Source: Actinomycetes bacterium (lineage in GTDB: Bacteria > Actinomycetota > Acidimicrobiia > IMCC26256 > PALSA-610). Taken from it: a stretch of DNA of 64,000 bases. Below the pieces are notes generated by a model, which searched no databases, was not told the DNA's origin, and saw only the letters and a list, made by a program, of their open reading frames with translations. Shown here in pieces: positions 63,388 to 64,000 of this stretch. A program made the translations under genes and the position numbers. Positions within the stretch are counted from its first letter, which is position 1. Each line of letters begins with the position of its first letter. Where the stretch lies: assembly GCA_025360585.1 (NCBI GenBank), contig JANYBW010000030.1:1-64000 (forward strand). The letters are read 5' to 3'.

Positions 63388-64000
63388 CGCATCCTCTCGG
63401 AGTAGTTGTCAACGATTAAGCAAGCGAGGCGTTTGCCGCGGCGGCCAGTTACGGCCTGATAACACGCCACACCATCGACCATGACGGTCACCGGCATCTC
63501 GACGGGATGTTCGAGTGGCACGATGTCACCGACTTGGAGGTCGAGTACGTCTTGGGCAAGCAACGAGACGGTTTCGAACACGACTGAAAGTTCAACGGGA
63601 ACATCGTTCATGATGTCGACGATCGAATCAGTCCATTGCTGCGGGTCTTTGGTTGAGTGATCGGCAAAGAGCTGTTGGCTCGCGAGCGTCTCAAGCACTG
63701 GTTGCATCGTGTTGTACGGAATGCACAGCGAAGAGGTTCCGCGTTTGTCGCCGATACGGGTCTCGAACGAGATCGCAAGGACCATGTCGCTCGGTGCTGC
63801 GATTTGTGCGAACTGCGGATTGAATTCCTGCGAGAGAATTTCGGCTTCGATCCGCACGAGCGTTTCGTAAGCGTATTCGAGCTCCCGTAGGGCACGTTCG
63901 ACCAGTGACCGCATCAGGTTCGATTCGATCTCAGTGAGCGGCCGTTTTGGGCTCAGTGCTTCACCGCTTCCACCCAGCAAACGGTCGACGGCGGTGAACG
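63384..64000 (-). CDS. fliM: Flagellar motor switch protein FliM (5' end beyond window)
   Basis: The right edge cuts this gene. The frame stays open to the edge and starts there with [13 protein letters not shown], followed by [20 protein letters not shown], the FliM middle (CheC-like) domain, and ends with the SpoA domain [25 protein letters not shown]. FliM binds CheY-P and sets rotation sense. A start inside the window (63980) would lose the conserved part, so the true start is outside. Its stop overlaps the fliN ATG. Confidence 0.92.
   Translation of the reverse strand, partial: FTAVDRLLGGSGEALSPKRPLTEIESNLMRSLVERALRELEYAYETLVRIEAEILSQEFNPQFAQIAAPSDMVLAISFETRIGDKRGTSSLCIPYNTMQPVLETLASQQLFADHSTKDPQQWTDSIVDIMNDVPVELSVVFETVSLLAQDVLDLQVGDIVPLEHPVEMPVTVMVDGVACYQAVTGRRGKRLACLIVDNYSERMR

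Overview
The window looks like a chromosomal segment of a flagellated, high-GC actinobacterium, perhaps an Acidimicrobiia (Ilumatobacter-like) lineage. The clues are a type II cholesterol-oxidase-like flavoprotein, an Eis-type acetyltransferase, a cyclase/AAA-ATPase signalling protein and a complete flagellar export gene set. The taxon is inferred from gene content only. No rRNA, tRNA or CRISPR array was recognised.

Region 1 (1-20.1 kb) is metabolic and accessory. It holds a membrane-anchored septum-formation-like protein; a truncated ECF sigma factor joined to a headless peptidase S51 remnant; a large cyclase-domain/AAA/TPR protein; a cholesterol-oxidase-like enzyme; an exported penicillin-acylase-family hydrolase; a four-gene branched-chain-amino-acid-type ABC transporter with a fused LivH-LivM permease; an Eis-like acetyltransferase; and a P450, sulfotransferase and quinone oxidoreductase run.

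Region 2 (20.1-48.6 kb) is a surface-polysaccharide locus, preceded by a reverse-strand stand-alone A-T-TE (NRPS-like) protein and an orphan LuxR-type response regulator. The locus encodes a FlaA1/WbpM-type dehydratase, a WecA/MraY-type initiating transferase, many glycosyltransferases, a glutamine-dependent AsnB-like amidotransferase, a Wzy polymerase, a Wzz/Wzc-like co-polymerase with a degenerate nucleotide site, and a flippase fused to an O-acyltransferase through a repetitive linker. From 31.9 to 40.3 kb most adjacent genes share ATGA- or GTGA-type overlaps, so the block is probably one translationally coupled operon.

Region 3 (48.6-52.7 kb) is a forward chemotaxis module: cheY, cheB, cheR, a 15-bp tandem repeat, cheX, a second cheY, and a second protein carrying the CheC/CheX phosphatase motif. 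No cheA, cheW or receptor gene is in the window.

Region 4 (52.8-64 kb) is the flagellar export and switch cluster on the reverse strand: fliM (cut by the window edge), fliN/fliY, fliO, fliP, fliQ, fliR, flhB, then an interruption (51-bp tandem repeat, IS256-like transposase remnant, truncated exported-protein gene, GT-C glycosyltransferase), then flhA, an flhF-like gene that has lost its P-loop, and a small membrane protein gene. The chemotaxis and flagellar clusters converge at about 52.75 kb.

No single locus is a proven new system. The best candidates for new biology are the A-T-TE/response-regulator pair, the flippase-acyltransferase fusion, the degenerate Wzc-like ATPase, the FlhF-like pseudo-GTPase, the AsnB plus Cys-less GATase-like pair, and the doubled CheY/CheX-type phosphatase module.
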